Assembly: GCA_035623275.1 (NCBI GenBank)
Contig: DASPTT010000136.1
Location: 1-34,271, forward strand
Length of the DNA stretch: 34,271 nucleotides
Direction: 5' to 3'
Source: DASPTT01 sp035623275
Lineage (GTDB): Bacteria; Actinomycetota; Acidimicrobiia; Acidimicrobiales; UBA8190
Position numbers and translations under genes: made by a program. Under the pieces are notes generated by a model that had not been told where the DNA came from, made no database searches, and saw nothing but the letters and a program-made list of their open reading frames with translations. Shown in pieces: positions 1-7,753 of this stretch. The first letter of the stretch is position 1. Each line of letters begins with the position of its first letter.

Positions 1-285
1 ATGCCGGGGCACCGTGCGAGACCCCGTCTGCATCGACCGCTCGAACATGCCGGGAGGAGTGCGCCGCCTCCGGGAACCAAGCCGCTCGATAACGCTCCGA
101 CAGGGTCCGCTGGGACCGGTCGAAGTCGGGGCCCACCTCCGTCCACCATGGCGCCCCAACGGTCGTGTGCTATCCCTACTCCATCCCTACAACTCGCCGG
201 GACTGGCCGGACTGAGTCTCATGGTCATTGGAAAAGAACCAGGTCAGCGGACATGACGCCATTGCACGGACCGGCTTACCGGACC
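1..285. other. Unassigned left edge, no recognisable gene
   Basis: An open frame runs through this stretch on the plus strand, but its translation is rich in Pro, Arg and Ser, has no recognisable domain and looks like chance coding. It joins, in frame, a genuine acyl-CoA dehydrogenase tail just downstream. I see no promoter, repeat or RNA gene here. The sequence may be an eroded gene or sequence brought in by a rearrangement. Confidence 0.4.
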
Positions 286-351
286 ACCCAGATCTACGAG
301 GGCACCAACCAGATCCAGCGGGTGGTGATCGCAAAACGCCTACTCGGGTAA
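286..351 (+). pseudogene. Acyl-CoA dehydrogenase 3' remnant
   Basis: The last 21 codons read as the classic C-terminus of a short-chain acyl-CoA dehydrogenase: TQIYEGTNQIQR followed by VVIAKRLLG and a stop. In this family the Glu of the YEG motif is the catalytic base and the NQIQR stretch contacts FAD. Everything upstream in the same frame lacks acyl-CoA dehydrogenase sequence: there is no GGYG helix, no flavin-binding segment and no RDA motif before the tail. Only about 5% of a normal 380-residue gene is left. The remnant is best read as the end of a gene cut by a deletion or recombination. It probably encodes nothing useful today. The identification of the tail is secure; how it came to be isolated is inference. 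Confidence 0.7.
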
Positions 352-389
352 GTCCACTCGGATACACGATCCGAGCGTTCCCGGGGGGT

Positions 390-1853
390 TCAAGCCTTGA
401 CGGTGAAGAGCTTCCAGGAGCCAGGAACACCCTTGAGTTCGTGCTCCCCTTTGTCCTCAAAGCCAAGGTCCGATCCGGCAACCAAGTCGACGACTGTCCG
501 GGAAACGAGTATCTCACCCGGCTCTGCCTTGCTCTGCACTCGCTGAGCCAGGTGCACGGCAATGCCGGACACGTCTTCGCCGCGGCGCTCGACTTCGCCT
601 GTATGGAGACCTGCCCGAATCTGTAGGCCCAACTGCTGTAGGGCTTCTCGGACTGCGCCCGCGCATTGCACGGCTCGCGCCGGGCCATCGAATATGGCGA
701 GGACGCCGTCACCGGTGTGCTTCACCAATTGTCCTCCATAACGGCGGAGTTGGCGCTCGACGGCTCTGTCGTGGTTCTCAAGAAGGTCTTTCCAAGCTCG
801 GTCTCCGACGGCACTGGCGTGCTCAGTGGAACCGACGATGTCTGTGAAGAGGACCGTTGCGAGCATCCGACTGGAGGGGGCGAGCTGGCGCGTCCCGGTC
901 AGGAATTCCTCGATCTCGCCAGCGATGTCGGCGTCGCTGGCCCATGGCACATGGTCGGCAGTGTCGAATTCAACGAATTGTGCGTTGGGGATGTGCTCGG
1001 CGAGGTAGCGCCCCCATTTCACAGGAACGAAGGCATTTCTCGTGCTGTGCACGACCAACGTAGGCACGGTGATCAAAGGGAGGGCGGCACGAAGGTCGGT
1101 TCCGATTGCGACGCGCCAGACGGCCCGTGACGCAGCCGGGCTCGCGCCTCGGTGGCTGGCCCGGTCCCACCACGAAGCAAAGGCAGCGTCGGAGACCAAG
1201 CTTGGGGCCATGTAGGGGAGGTCGCCGACCGACGCATCGAGGGTCTGTGACTCTCGGGACCCCGCTGCGGAGTCGGTCACATCGGATCCCGGCTCGGTCA
1301 AAGCTCCGATGAACTGCTCGACGACGTGAGAGGGATAGCCGATCGGGTAATCGTGATCCTGCACGACGCGCGCGTAGGCATTCACGAGCACTAGGGCCCG
1401 GACTCGTTCTGGATGGCTGGCCGCCAGGAGTAATGCGAGGAGTCCGTTCATGGCACACCCCAGGATGGCTGCCTGGTTGACACCGACACTGTCCATGACC
1501 GCGAACGCATCGACTGCCCAGTGTTCAATCGTCGGGGGCTCTGACGAACCTACCGGGTCCGACAGCCCCACTCCTCGCAGGTCGAAGCGGATGAGGCGAG
1601 AAAATGAGGCCAGGCGGTCAACCCATTGCTGCCATCGGGGTTGTTCACCGGTGGCGTCAATGGAAAAGAGGGTCCCATCGCCGGTGTCGACCAAGTCCAG
1701 TGGGCCTGCCCCTTCGACTTGATATGCGATATGCAAGCCATCGCTGGTGGTCGCATAACGGGTCTCGGGGGGCTCGATCACCAGCCTCCAGTCTTGCCCG
1801 CGATCTCCGCTGATGCTCGGAAAGCTCGGCGGTCGGTCCATCGTGGGGCTCAA
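390..1853 (-). CDS. Alpha/beta-hydrolase-class III adenylate cyclase fusion
   Basis: This 487-residue protein has an alpha/beta-hydrolase-like domain (about 35-315) fused to a class III nucleotide cyclase domain (about 332-485), an arrangement well known in mycobacteria. In the cyclase half both metal-binding aspartates are present (D338 in FTDIVGST, D382 in HTGDG), with the adenine-specifying Lys378 and Asp427, His434 and Arg438 in a GIAVHLAQR segment typical of the actinobacterial class IIIc group. cAMP synthesis is therefore plausible. In the hydrolase half the nucleophile elbow, usually G-x-S-x-G, reads G132-C-A-M-N-G, so the serine is Ala134. The domain probably senses or binds a ligand rather than hydrolysing it. 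There are no membrane segments. The gene is monocistronic and divergent from the lipoprotein gene to its right. Confidence 0.9.
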   Translation of the reverse strand: MSPTMDRPPSFPSISGDRGQDWRLVIEPPETRYATTSDGLHIAYQVEGAGPLDLVDTGDGTLFSIDATGEQPRWQQWVDRLASFSRLIRFDLRGVGLSDPVGSSEPPTIEHWAVDAFAVMDSVGVNQAAILGCAMNGLLALLLAASHPERVRALVLVNAYARVVQDHDYPIGYPSHVVEQFIGALTEPGSDVTDSAAGSRESQTLDASVGDLPYMAPSLVSDAAFASWWDRASHRGASPAASRAVWRVAIGTDLRAALPLITVPTLVVHSTRNAFVPVKWGRYLAEHIPNAQFVEFDTADHVPWASDADIAGEIEEFLTGTRQLAPSSRMLATVLFTDIVGSTEHASAVGDRAWKDLLENHDRAVERQLRRYGGQLVKHTGDGVLAIFDGPARAVQCAGAVREALQQLGLQIRAGLHTGEVERRGEDVSGIAVHLAQRVQSKAEPGEILVSRTVVDLVAGSDLGFEDKGEHELKGVPGSWKLFTVKA

Positions 1854-2091
1854 CCGACTGGAATTGCCGGGAGGCGCCCACCCTCGGATACCGGGGGGAC
1901 CAGGCCAGGGGGGGCTAGAACCATCCTGGATCGCTCTGGCCGCGCATTATCGGCCGGGTGGCCGGTGGGGGTGACCGACCTCAGAGGCACGTTGCGGGTG
2001 GTCGCCGAACTGGTGGCGGCGAGCGCTCACAGGCTTCTCACAGAGTCTTTGATCAGGATTCGGGGTCATGAGTGGGAGCCTGAGGAGACGA

Positions 2092-2853
2092 ATGACACCG
2101 AACCTCACGTCAGGTGGCAGCTTCAGACGGTCTGGAATCTGGTGGCGTGGGTGCCCTGTACTCGCAGTTGGCGCACTTGCGCTGGCCGGCTGCAGCACGA
2201 GCGGCGCCGCCACTCCGAGTTCGTCGCCTACAGGTGCCGGCTCCACAGGTAGACCTTTGGCAACGGGGACGATCTCGTCCATTGGCCACGAATCGATGAT
2301 CGTGCAAGATCCACGGAACGGGCAGGTCACCGTATCGTGGTCTGAGGCGACGCGGTTCACTCAGACCATCGTTGGAACATCGAGCGATCTCTCTGTCGGC
2401 GAGTGCGCACAGGTTGTCGGACTCTCTTCCACGCCCCCGACGGCGAGATCGATTGCGATTAGCGAGCCAACCTCGAGTGGCTGCGTGCGCCCATCGTTCG
2501 GACGCGGCGCAGGAGGTGGACGCCCTGGCGGAGGGAGCTTCGATGGTGGCGCCTTTTCCTTCAGCGTCGCCTTCGGGCGGATATTGACTGTGGGCAATGG
2601 AGCCGTGGAGGTGCAGGGAACCTCCTCGACGGGGTCCGCATCTACGAGCACCTTCAGCGTGACGACGAGCACCATGATCACGAAGCAGGAGTCCACTACG
2701 GCATCGTCCGCCGTGACCGGTCAATGTGCCACGGCCTACGGGTCATCCGCGACGTCGGGCGTCGTTTCCGCCAGTGTGATCTCTCTCCGTGCGGCTGGTT
2801 CCAATGGGTGTTTCGGCGGAGGCGGCTTCGGCGGGGGCGGGACAGCCGCCTGA
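2092..2853 (+). CDS. Lipoprotein with two DUF5666-like domains
   Basis: A secreted lipoprotein of 253 residues. The N-terminus has an Arg-containing n-region, a hydrophobic stretch and the lipobox LALAGC, with lipidation predicted at Cys34. Two OB-like repeats follow, each opening with a GxI-x3-G pattern (GTISSIG and GRILTVG), running through TxFT- or TxIT-like strands and ending near a conserved Cys. This is the pattern of DUF5666. They are joined by a Gly-rich linker (GRGAGGGRPGGGSFDGG), and the C-terminus is again Gly-rich. I chose ATG 2092 because GAGGAG lies 4 nt upstream; an in-frame ATG at 2068 would add eight residues and has no good ribosome-binding site. The role is unknown, probably a cell-surface protein. 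It sits in the lower-GC patch with other small lipoproteins. Confidence 0.75.
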   Translation: MTPNLTSGGSFRRSGIWWRGCPVLAVGALALAGCSTSGAATPSSSPTGAGSTGRPLATGTISSIGHESMIVQDPRNGQVTVSWSEATRFTQTIVGTSSDLSVGECAQVVGLSSTPPTARSIAISEPTSSGCVRPSFGRGAGGGRPGGGSFDGGAFSFSVAFGRILTVGNGAVEVQGTSSTGSASTSTFSVTTSTMITKQESTTASSAVTGQCATAYGSSATSGVVSASVISLRAAGSNGCFGGGGFGGGGTAA

Positions 2854-3066
2854 CCCCATCGAGATCTCTGCTAGCCAGCACAGAACCGCCCGCAACGGGT
2901 GGCTATATGTGCAACCCCGAAGTCAGGTGCTGGCGCTGTTTCCGCCATCAGATGGCAAGGTCGTTCCGACCATCATCAAGATGAAGTCGGTCGAAAGCGG
3001 TGGCGTCGACGATGCCGAGTCGACATTGGCAGCCGGTACACCATGGTTCGTCGGCGATCGGGTCCC

Positions 3067-3273
3067 GTTCACGATGTTGTTCGCGAGGCTGCTCAACTGG
3101 TTTGAAGGGAGATCTTGACCCGGTCCGCTCGAAAGGACGCCCTCGACAGCCGACAACAGGTCGCCCTGGGACACTCCCTGGTTCGTTGCAATCTGGCTCA
3201 GGCTGGAGCCGGCAGCCAGCTGCTGCTGGATCTGGGATGCGCTGAGCCCGAGGGTCGACGACAGATCCTGGAG
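3067..3273. repeat. Direct repeat copy 1 (207 bp)
   Basis: This copy matches 3353-3559 with four mismatches that I can count, near positions 3078 and 3085, once inside the gggacactcc / gggatactcc stretch, and at 3265. It encodes the second repeat module of the broken gene on the minus strand. The near identity argues for recent duplication. Confidence 0.9.
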
Positions 3274-3352
3274 GAGCTGGTCGAGTCCCGAACTCCCGCC
3301 TCCGCCGTGGTGGTGGTGGGTGTCCACCCTGGCGCTCTGGCAAGCCAGTTTG

Positions 3353-3559
3353 GTTCACGATGTGGTTCGCCAGGCTGCTCAACTGGTTTGAAGGGAGATC
3401 TTGACCCGGTCCGCTCGAAAGGACGCCCTCGACAGCCGACAACAGGTCGCCCTGGGATACTCCCTGGTTCGTTGCAATCTGGCTCAGGCTGGAGCCGGCA
3501 GCCAGCTGCTGCTGGATCTGGGATGCGCTGAGCCCGAGGGTCGACGACAGGTCCTGGAG
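3353..3559. repeat. Direct repeat copy 2 (207 bp)
   Basis: Partner of 3067-3273, offset by exactly 286 bp and separated from it by a 79-bp spacer that encodes a His4-Gly4 linker on the minus strand. It encodes the first repeat module of the broken gene. Confidence 0.9.
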
Positions 3560-3805
3560 AAATGAGCCGGTCGACCCCTGACCCTGGGGCGCCGGAGGCA
3601 GCCACGTCGCCGCGCCGCCAACAGGCATCACCACGTCACCGCTCCCACCTCTCCCCGGAAGGGCTCGCTCCACTGCCTCGCCCCCGAAAGGGGACCCTCT
3701 GGCGTTGTCGGCCTGTTGGGCTTGCGACTTAAGGCGGCGTCCCGGGGTCCGAATCATTTCCCGGGACCTCGGAGGCAACGGACGGAGCACCCCCGGCGGA
3801 GGCGA

Positions 3806-4177
3806 TCACGGAATCGGGAAGCACAATGTCACGGTCCTAGTGGACCCAGCCTTCACGGTCACTGACTCCGACAAGGATGACGGCTGCCCCCAGGACACGG
3901 TGTAGCTGCCCGGTGACAGGCCACTGAACTCGAACCGACCCGTCGTGGTCACGTGGACAGAACGGTCAACCCCGTTGCCCGAGACGGACACTGTGCCCGT
4001 TGTCGGGATGACGTGTCCGGGTGCAGGCCCACCACAGTCGGCCAGCATGCCCTTGATGGAACCGGGTGCAGGGGTCGAGCAGGACACGAGAACGAGGGCG
4101 ACGGCGACCAGCACGCCAACCCAACGCACGGCTCTTCCCGGCTGGGTTGACATCTCGCCGGTCCTGCCCTTCGGCAT
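3806..4177 (-). CDS. Small lipoprotein with carboxypeptidase-regulatory-like fold
   Basis: A 123-residue exported protein. The N-terminus has a charged region, a hydrophobic segment (VGVLVAVALVLV) and the lipobox LVSC, so it is predicted to be a lipid-anchored cell-surface protein. The mature part has a short Cys-containing stretch and then a beta-sandwich pattern like carboxypeptidase regulatory-like (CarboxypepD_reg / prealbumin-type) domains: G-T-V-S-V-S-G, then TTGRFEFSGLSPGSYTVSW, then a closing TVTLCF strand. Such domains usually aid adhesion or folding and are not enzymatic. GGAAGG lies 6 nt before ATG 4177; an internal ATG at 4153 is possible. The gene lies on the same strand as the lipoprotein gene upstream of it (62-nt gap), so the two may be co-transcribed. 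The specific role is unknown. Confidence 0.7.
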   Translation of the reverse strand: MPKGRTGEMSTQPGRAVRWVGVLVAVALVLVSCSTPAPGSIKGMLADCGGPAPGHVIPTTGTVSVSGNGVDRSVHVTTTGRFEFSGLSPGSYTVSWGQPSSLSESVTVKAGSTRTVTLCFPIP

Positions 4178-4239
4178 GGCCTGCCTTCCGACTCATTGAG
4201 TCTGTTGCGATGAACAACGCAGATCAATGGGGTGTGGGT

Positions 4240-4587
4240 CTAGTCGGGGAAGCCCGCCGCTACTACGGACGGAGCCTCAAGAAGACAGCCGCGGAGCGCT
4301 TCTGTGTGCGCAGTACCTATCTGGCTTGTCTTCACCACGGCCTCGCGCCTGCTCCACAAGCCGAATGTGACGCCAAGCACCACGGGGTTGTGGGTGGTAC
4401 ATGCCGTGACCACTGCCTGCGCGGTTGCAAGTGAGGTGCCCTCACGAAAGACCACGTCCAACTGATACGGGGCGTGGCACTGCCCAGCACACGCCGTGGT
4501 AGCAGTGCTGCACGAGGACACCACGGGTGGAGCGACTAGAGCGAGAAGCGTGAACATGGCGATTCCGTGCCGGCCATCCACGGTCAA
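4240..4587 (-). CDS. Small Cys-rich putative lipoprotein, unknown function
   Basis: A 115-residue protein with a hydrophobic N-terminal segment (IAMFTLLALVAPPVV) and a lipobox-like SSC, followed by a cluster of cysteines (C-S-T-A-T-T-A-C-A-G-Q-C) and a compact domain with PYQLDVVFREGTS and a TAxAVVTACTT helix. I do not assign it to a named family. The Cys pairs and export signal suggest a disulfide-stabilised extracytoplasmic domain. It reads in the same direction as the next lipoprotein gene (3806-4177), and the two may form a small operon. Codon use matches the lower-GC patch rather than the downstream catabolic operon. It is probably real because the signal peptide and mature domain fit, but it could be decaying. 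Confidence 0.55.
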   Translation of the reverse strand: MTVDGRHGIAMFTLLALVAPPVVSSCSTATTACAGQCHAPYQLDVVFREGTSLATAQAVVTACTTHNPVVLGVTFGLWSRREAVVKTSQIGTAHTEALRGCLLEAPSVVAAGFPD

Positions 4588-4725
4588 GATCTATACCCAA
4601 AACGATGCTGGGTGCGGGGCAGCACAGCGGAGCCGGGCGTGAACCAACTGGGTCCGGTACGACCCGTTGTCGATGCGGAGGACGACGACCCCTGACCGAC
4701 GTGCCGCCGCGCCCTGGCACCTGAG

Positions 4726-4739
4726 TAGAACAGGTTCTA
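4726..4739. promoter_or_regulatory. KstR-type operator upstream of the thiolase
   Basis: The 14-mer tagaacaggttcta is a perfect inverted repeat apart from the central ag, and matches every fixed position of the mycobacterial KstR consensus TnnAACnnGTTnnA. It overlaps a good -10 hexamer (TATACT, 4738-4743), the position expected for repression, and lies 81 nt before the thiolase start. The repressor itself is not encoded in this window. Confidence 0.75.
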
Positions 4740-4743
4740 TACT
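4738..4743 (+). promoter_or_regulatory. Putative -10 box of the fadA5-echA19 operon
   Basis: TATACT overlaps the right end of the KstR-like box. A -35 element 17 bp upstream is poor (TGGCAC), so this hexamer is supported mainly by its match to the -10 consensus and by the operator overlap. Confidence 0.45.
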
Positions 4744-4820
4744 TCGCGGAAAACGTGGTCGACCGGAGGGTCGCGCGCCGGCGCGGCCACGGCGGCCAAC
4801 GGCCCCCAGGAGGGTAGGCA

Positions 4821-5981
4821 ATGGCCAATCCCGTCATCGTCGAGGCTGTGCGCACGCCCATCGGCAGGCGCAACGGCCAGCTCGCGGGCCTGCACGCGGC
4901 CGAGCTGCTCGGCGCCGCCCAGGTCGAGCTGGTGAAGCGGGCGGGCATCGACCCGGCCGAGGTGGAACAGGTCGTCGGCGGGTGTGTGACCCAAGCGGGG
5001 GAGCAGGCCTCCAACGTGACCCGCACCGCGTGGCTCAACCAGTCGCTGCCCTACGAGGTGGCGGCCACCACCATCGACTGCCAGTGCGGGTCCTCCCAGC
5101 AGGCGAACCACTTCGTGAGCAACCTGATCACGGCGGGCGCCATCGACATCGGCATCGCCTGCGGCGTGGAGGCGATGAGCCGGGTCGGCCTGGGGGCCAA
5201 CGTCTTCAACGGGCCCGGCTCCTCGCGCCCCGCCGAGTTCCCCTGGGACATGCCGGACCAGTTCGGCGCGGCCGAGCGCATCGCCTCCAAGCGCGGCATC
5301 ACCCGCGAGCAGGTCGACGCGTTCGGCCTCGCCTCCCAGCAGCATGCGGCGCGGGCGTGGGCAGAGGGCCGCTTCGACCGCGAGGTCGTCCCCGTGGAGG
5401 CCCCGGTGGTCGGCCCCGACGGCCCCACGGGCGAGCGCCAGGTCGTCACCCGCGACGGCGGACTGCGCGAGACCACGGCCGAGGGACTGGCCACCCTCAA
5501 GCCGGTCATGCCCGACGGCATCCACACGGCGGGGAACTCGTCGCAGATCTCCGACGGCGCCGCCGCCGTGCTGTGGATGTCCGAGGAGCGCGCTCGCTCG
5601 CTCGGCTTCCGTCCCCGGGCGCGCATCCTGGCGCAGGTGCTCGTGGGGTCCGACCCCTACTACCACCTCGACGGCCCGGTCGAGGCCACGGCCAAGGTGC
5701 TGGCCAAGGCGGGCATGACGATGGCCGACATGGACATCTTCGAGGTGAACGAGGCGTTCGCCTCGGTGGCCCTGTCGTGGGCGCAGGTCCACGAGCCGGA
5801 CATGGACAAGGTCAACGTCAACGGCGGGGCCATCGCGCTCGGCCACCCGGTTGGCGCCACCGGCAGCCGTCTCGTCACCACCGCCCTGCACGAGCTCGAG
5901 CGGCGCGACGGGCAGTTCGCCCTGATCTCCATGTGCTGTGGTGGTGCGCTGGCCACCGGCACCATCCTCGAGCGGATCTGA
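4821..5981 (+). CDS. fadA5: Steroid side-chain thiolase, FadA5-like
   Basis: A 386-residue acetyl-CoA acetyltransferase (thiolase II fold). It is close in motif and length to mycobacterial FadA5, which releases acetyl-CoA or propionyl-CoA from 3-ketoacyl-CoA steroid side chains. Matching blocks include EAVRTPIGRRNG at the N-terminus, GGCVTQAGEQ, the nucleophile segment DCQCGSSQQANH (Cys89), GIACGVEAMSRVGLGAN, the general-base histidine in NGGAIALGHPVG (His342), and the second active-site cysteine in MCCGGALATG (Cys372). AGGAGG lies just before ATG 4821. It is the first gene of an operon with the hydratase 8 nt downstream and the thioesterase after that, behind a KstR-type operator. Assignment to the steroid thiolase clade rests on remembered family motifs and the operator; exact chain-length preference is inferred. 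Confidence 0.9.
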   Translation: MANPVIVEAVRTPIGRRNGQLAGLHAAELLGAAQVELVKRAGIDPAEVEQVVGGCVTQAGEQASNVTRTAWLNQSLPYEVAATTIDCQCGSSQQANHFVSNLITAGAIDIGIACGVEAMSRVGLGANVFNGPGSSRPAEFPWDMPDQFGAAERIASKRGITREQVDAFGLASQQHAARAWAEGRFDREVVPVEAPVVGPDGPTGERQVVTRDGGLRETTAEGLATLKPVMPDGIHTAGNSSQISDGAAAVLWMSEERARSLGFRPRARILAQVLVGSDPYYHLDGPVEATAKVLAKAGMTMADMDIFEVNEAFASVALSWAQVHEPDMDKVNVNGGAIALGHPVGATGSRLVTTALHELERRDGQFALISMCCGGALATGTILERI

Positions 5982-5989
5982 GCCGGACC

Positions 5990-6790
5990 ATGGCCGACAT
6001 CGGGACCGAGCACCTGCGCTTCGAGCGTCACGGGGCGACGGCCGTCGTCACCATGAACCGGCCGGAGGCGAAGAACGCCCTGAGCCTCCCCATGCTCGTC
6101 GGCATGGCCGACGCCTGGGAGGAGATCGACGGCAACGACGAGATCCGTTGCGCGATCCTCACCGGCGCAGGCGGGACGTTCTGCGCGGGGATGGACCTCA
6201 AGTCGATGTCGGGGCCCGCGGCGGAGCCGTACCAGGGCCGCATGCAGGCCGATCCCGACCTCCACTGGAAGGCCCTGCTCCGCCACTACCAGCTGCGCAA
6301 GCCCCTCGTCGCCGCGGTCGAGGGGTGGGCTGTGGCCGGCGGCACCGAGATCCTCCAGGCGACCGACATCCGGGTCGCCGGCGAAGGGGCCAAGTTCGGC
6401 GTCTTCGAGGCCCGTCGCGGGCTGTTCCCGCTGGGCGGCTCCACGGTACGGCTGCGCCGGCAGATCCCCTTCACCGTGGCCATGGACCTGCTCCTCACCG
6501 CACGCGAGGTCAGCGCGGCCGAGGCCCTGGCCGTCGGGCTCATCGGCCGGGTCGTCCCCGACGGCAGCGCCCTGGACGAGGCCCTGGCCATCGCCGACGT
6601 GATCTGCGCCAACGGCCCGCTGGCGGTGGAGGCGATCAAGCGCTCGGTGCACGAGTCCGAGGGCGTCCCCGAGGCCGAGGCCCTCAAGATCGAGCTCGAG
6701 ATCGGCATGCCCATATTCGCCACCGAGGACGCGGCGGAGGGGCAGCGGGCCTTCGCCGAGAAGCGGCCTCCCGTCTACAAGCGTCGATGA
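5990..6790 (+). CDS. echA19: Enoyl-CoA hydratase, EchA19-like
   Basis: A 266-residue crotonase-fold hydratase expected to add water across the side-chain 2-enoyl-CoA double bond of a steroid-CoA, the step before the thiolase reaction. The oxyanion-hole segment CAGMDLKSM (about 65-73) and both catalytic glutamates are present, in AGGTEILQATD (Glu120) and FGVFEARRG (Glu140). GGSTVRLRRQIP, GLIGRVVPDG and the C-terminal RAFAEKRPPVYK match mycobacterial EchA19, a cholesterol side-chain hydratase. The start is ATG 5990, 8 nt after the thiolase stop, without a strong ribosome-binding site, so coupling is likely. Its TGA overlaps the ATG of the thioesterase gene (ATGA). EchA paralogues are hard to tell apart by eye, so the symbol is probable rather than certain. 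Confidence 0.85.
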   Translation: MADIGTEHLRFERHGATAVVTMNRPEAKNALSLPMLVGMADAWEEIDGNDEIRCAILTGAGGTFCAGMDLKSMSGPAAEPYQGRMQADPDLHWKALLRHYQLRKPLVAAVEGWAVAGGTEILQATDIRVAGEGAKFGVFEARRGLFPLGGSTVRLRRQIPFTVAMDLLLTAREVSAAEALAVGLIGRVVPDGSALDEALAIADVICANGPLAVEAIKRSVHESEGVPEAEALKIELEIGMPIFATEDAAEGQRAFAEKRPPVYKRR

Positions 6791-7638
6791 CCCCGGGCGG
6801 GGCGCCGGAGGGCCCGCCGGGCGTTTCGGACTTCGGGATCTCGGCCGTCGGGCCGGCCCGCGGTCACGGCGAGCCGAAGGCGGGCCCCGCCCCGGGCGGC
6901 GCGCCGGCCAGCGCCGGCGAAGACCCGCGCTTCGCCCTGGCGGCCGCGCTGCGCCGGGTGATCAGTGCCGTCGTGGCCGCGCCCATCGACGACGACAGCC
7001 TGCGTGCCGCCACCGGCCGGGCCGAGGCGCTGGCCGACGACCTGGAGGCCGTTGCGGGTCGCGGGCGGCGCCCGCGCGCCCAGCCCGACCCCACGGGCCA
7101 TCCCCAGGACTTCTTCCCTTCCAGCCCGGTGATCGGGTTCGCCAATCCCATTGCGCCCCCGGTCACGGTGGAGGCCGTGGACGGGGCCCTGCGCGGCGAG
7201 GCGTCGTTCGACTACCAGTACGAGGGCCCGCCCACCTGCGTCCACGGCGGCGTCATCGCGCTGGTGTTCGACGAGCTGCTCGGGGCGGCCAACATCGCCG
7301 CCGGCCAGCCGGGGATGACGGGCACCCTCACCATCCGCTACCGGCGCCCCACCCCGCTGCGCCGTCCGCTGCGGGTGGAGGCCGGCTTCGTGTCCCGCGA
7401 GGGCCGCAAGATCACCACGCGGGGCGCGATCTTCGACGGCGACGAGCTCACGGCCGAGGCGGAGGGCTTGTTCATCGAGCTCGTCCCCGACCGCTTCATC
7501 GAATCGGTGAGCCGTCACGCGGTGGCGGCCGACGTCCTCGCCCAGATCCGCGCCGACGCGGAGCGGGCCCGCCACGCCGGCCTGCCGGCGACGGGCGGCG
7601 TCCCGGCCGAGGAGGGGACCGGGTCAGAAGGGGGCTGA
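6787..7638 (+). CDS. PaaI-family hot-dog thioesterase
   Basis: A 283-residue protein whose hot-dog domain spans about 108-235. It contains YEGPPTCVHGGVIALVFDELLG (with H153-G-G and D162, the usual catalytic or helix-start motif of PaaI-type acyl-CoA thioesterases), GMTGTLTIRYRRPTPL and AEAEGLFIEL. It likely hydrolyses an acyl-CoA or aryl-CoA to free CoA, perhaps to relieve CoA sequestration during steroid breakdown. The first 100 residues are a Gly/Pro/Ala-rich, probably disordered extension not seen in ordinary PaaI proteins of about 140 residues; the C-terminal 40 residues are also low complexity. The start overlaps the echA19 stop (ATGA), which supports translational coupling in the same operon. 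An internal start would give a more typical length, but there is no better ribosome site. Confidence 0.8.
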   Translation: MTPGGAPEGPPGVSDFGISAVGPARGHGEPKAGPAPGGAPASAGEDPRFALAAALRRVISAVVAAPIDDDSLRAATGRAEALADDLEAVAGRGRRPRAQPDPTGHPQDFFPSSPVIGFANPIAPPVTVEAVDGALRGEASFDYQYEGPPTCVHGGVIALVFDELLGAANIAAGQPGMTGTLTIRYRRPTPLRRPLRVEAGFVSREGRKITTRGAIFDGDELTAEAEGLFIELVPDRFIESVSRHAVAADVLAQIRADAERARHAGLPATGGVPAEEGTGSEGG

Positions 7639-7753
7639 CACCGCTTGTCACCGGGCGCACAAGATTTCGGCCACCGAGGGTGGCACGGCCTCAACGACCC
7701 GGTCCGACCTGCCGATATCCCACGGGACGGCCCGCGCCCCCGCGGGCAATGCG

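Larger units (their letters stand above)
2923..3790 (-). pseudogene. Repeat protein gene split by out-of-frame duplication
   Basis: Two overlapping frames on this strand each encode the same module of about 62 residues, beginning DLSSTLGLSASQIQQQLAAG and continuing SSLSQIATNQGVSQ. The 5' frame (GTG 3790) carries the first module. After it the frame passes out of register, so the second module can only be read from a separate frame (GTG 3327, stop at 2923) that opens with MDTHHHHGGGGSSG. The modules come from a 207-bp direct repeat with a 286-bp period, and 286 is not a multiple of three. The module resembles the LG(L/I)S-x-LAAGxSLxxIAxxxGVS helical segments of small actinobacterial proteins of unknown function, often next to His/Gly-rich linkers. 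Either the gene is broken or the second half is made separately. A single-base sequence error in the 79-bp spacer would also explain it. Confidence 0.6.

Noticed and set aside
2074..2091. An upstream ATG (2068) as the lipoprotein start
   Set aside because: It lacks a ribosome-binding site, whereas ATG 2092 has GAGGAG 4 nt upstream; the signal peptide works from either.
3115..3531. A plus-strand frame across the duplicated repeats
   Set aside because: It is the antisense of the repeat modules on the minus strand; it has no family resemblance of its own.
4667..6790. A 707-residue plus-strand frame covering the thiolase region and echA19
   Set aside because: The first two thirds are an out-of-frame reading of the thiolase gene; the real hydratase starts at 5990.
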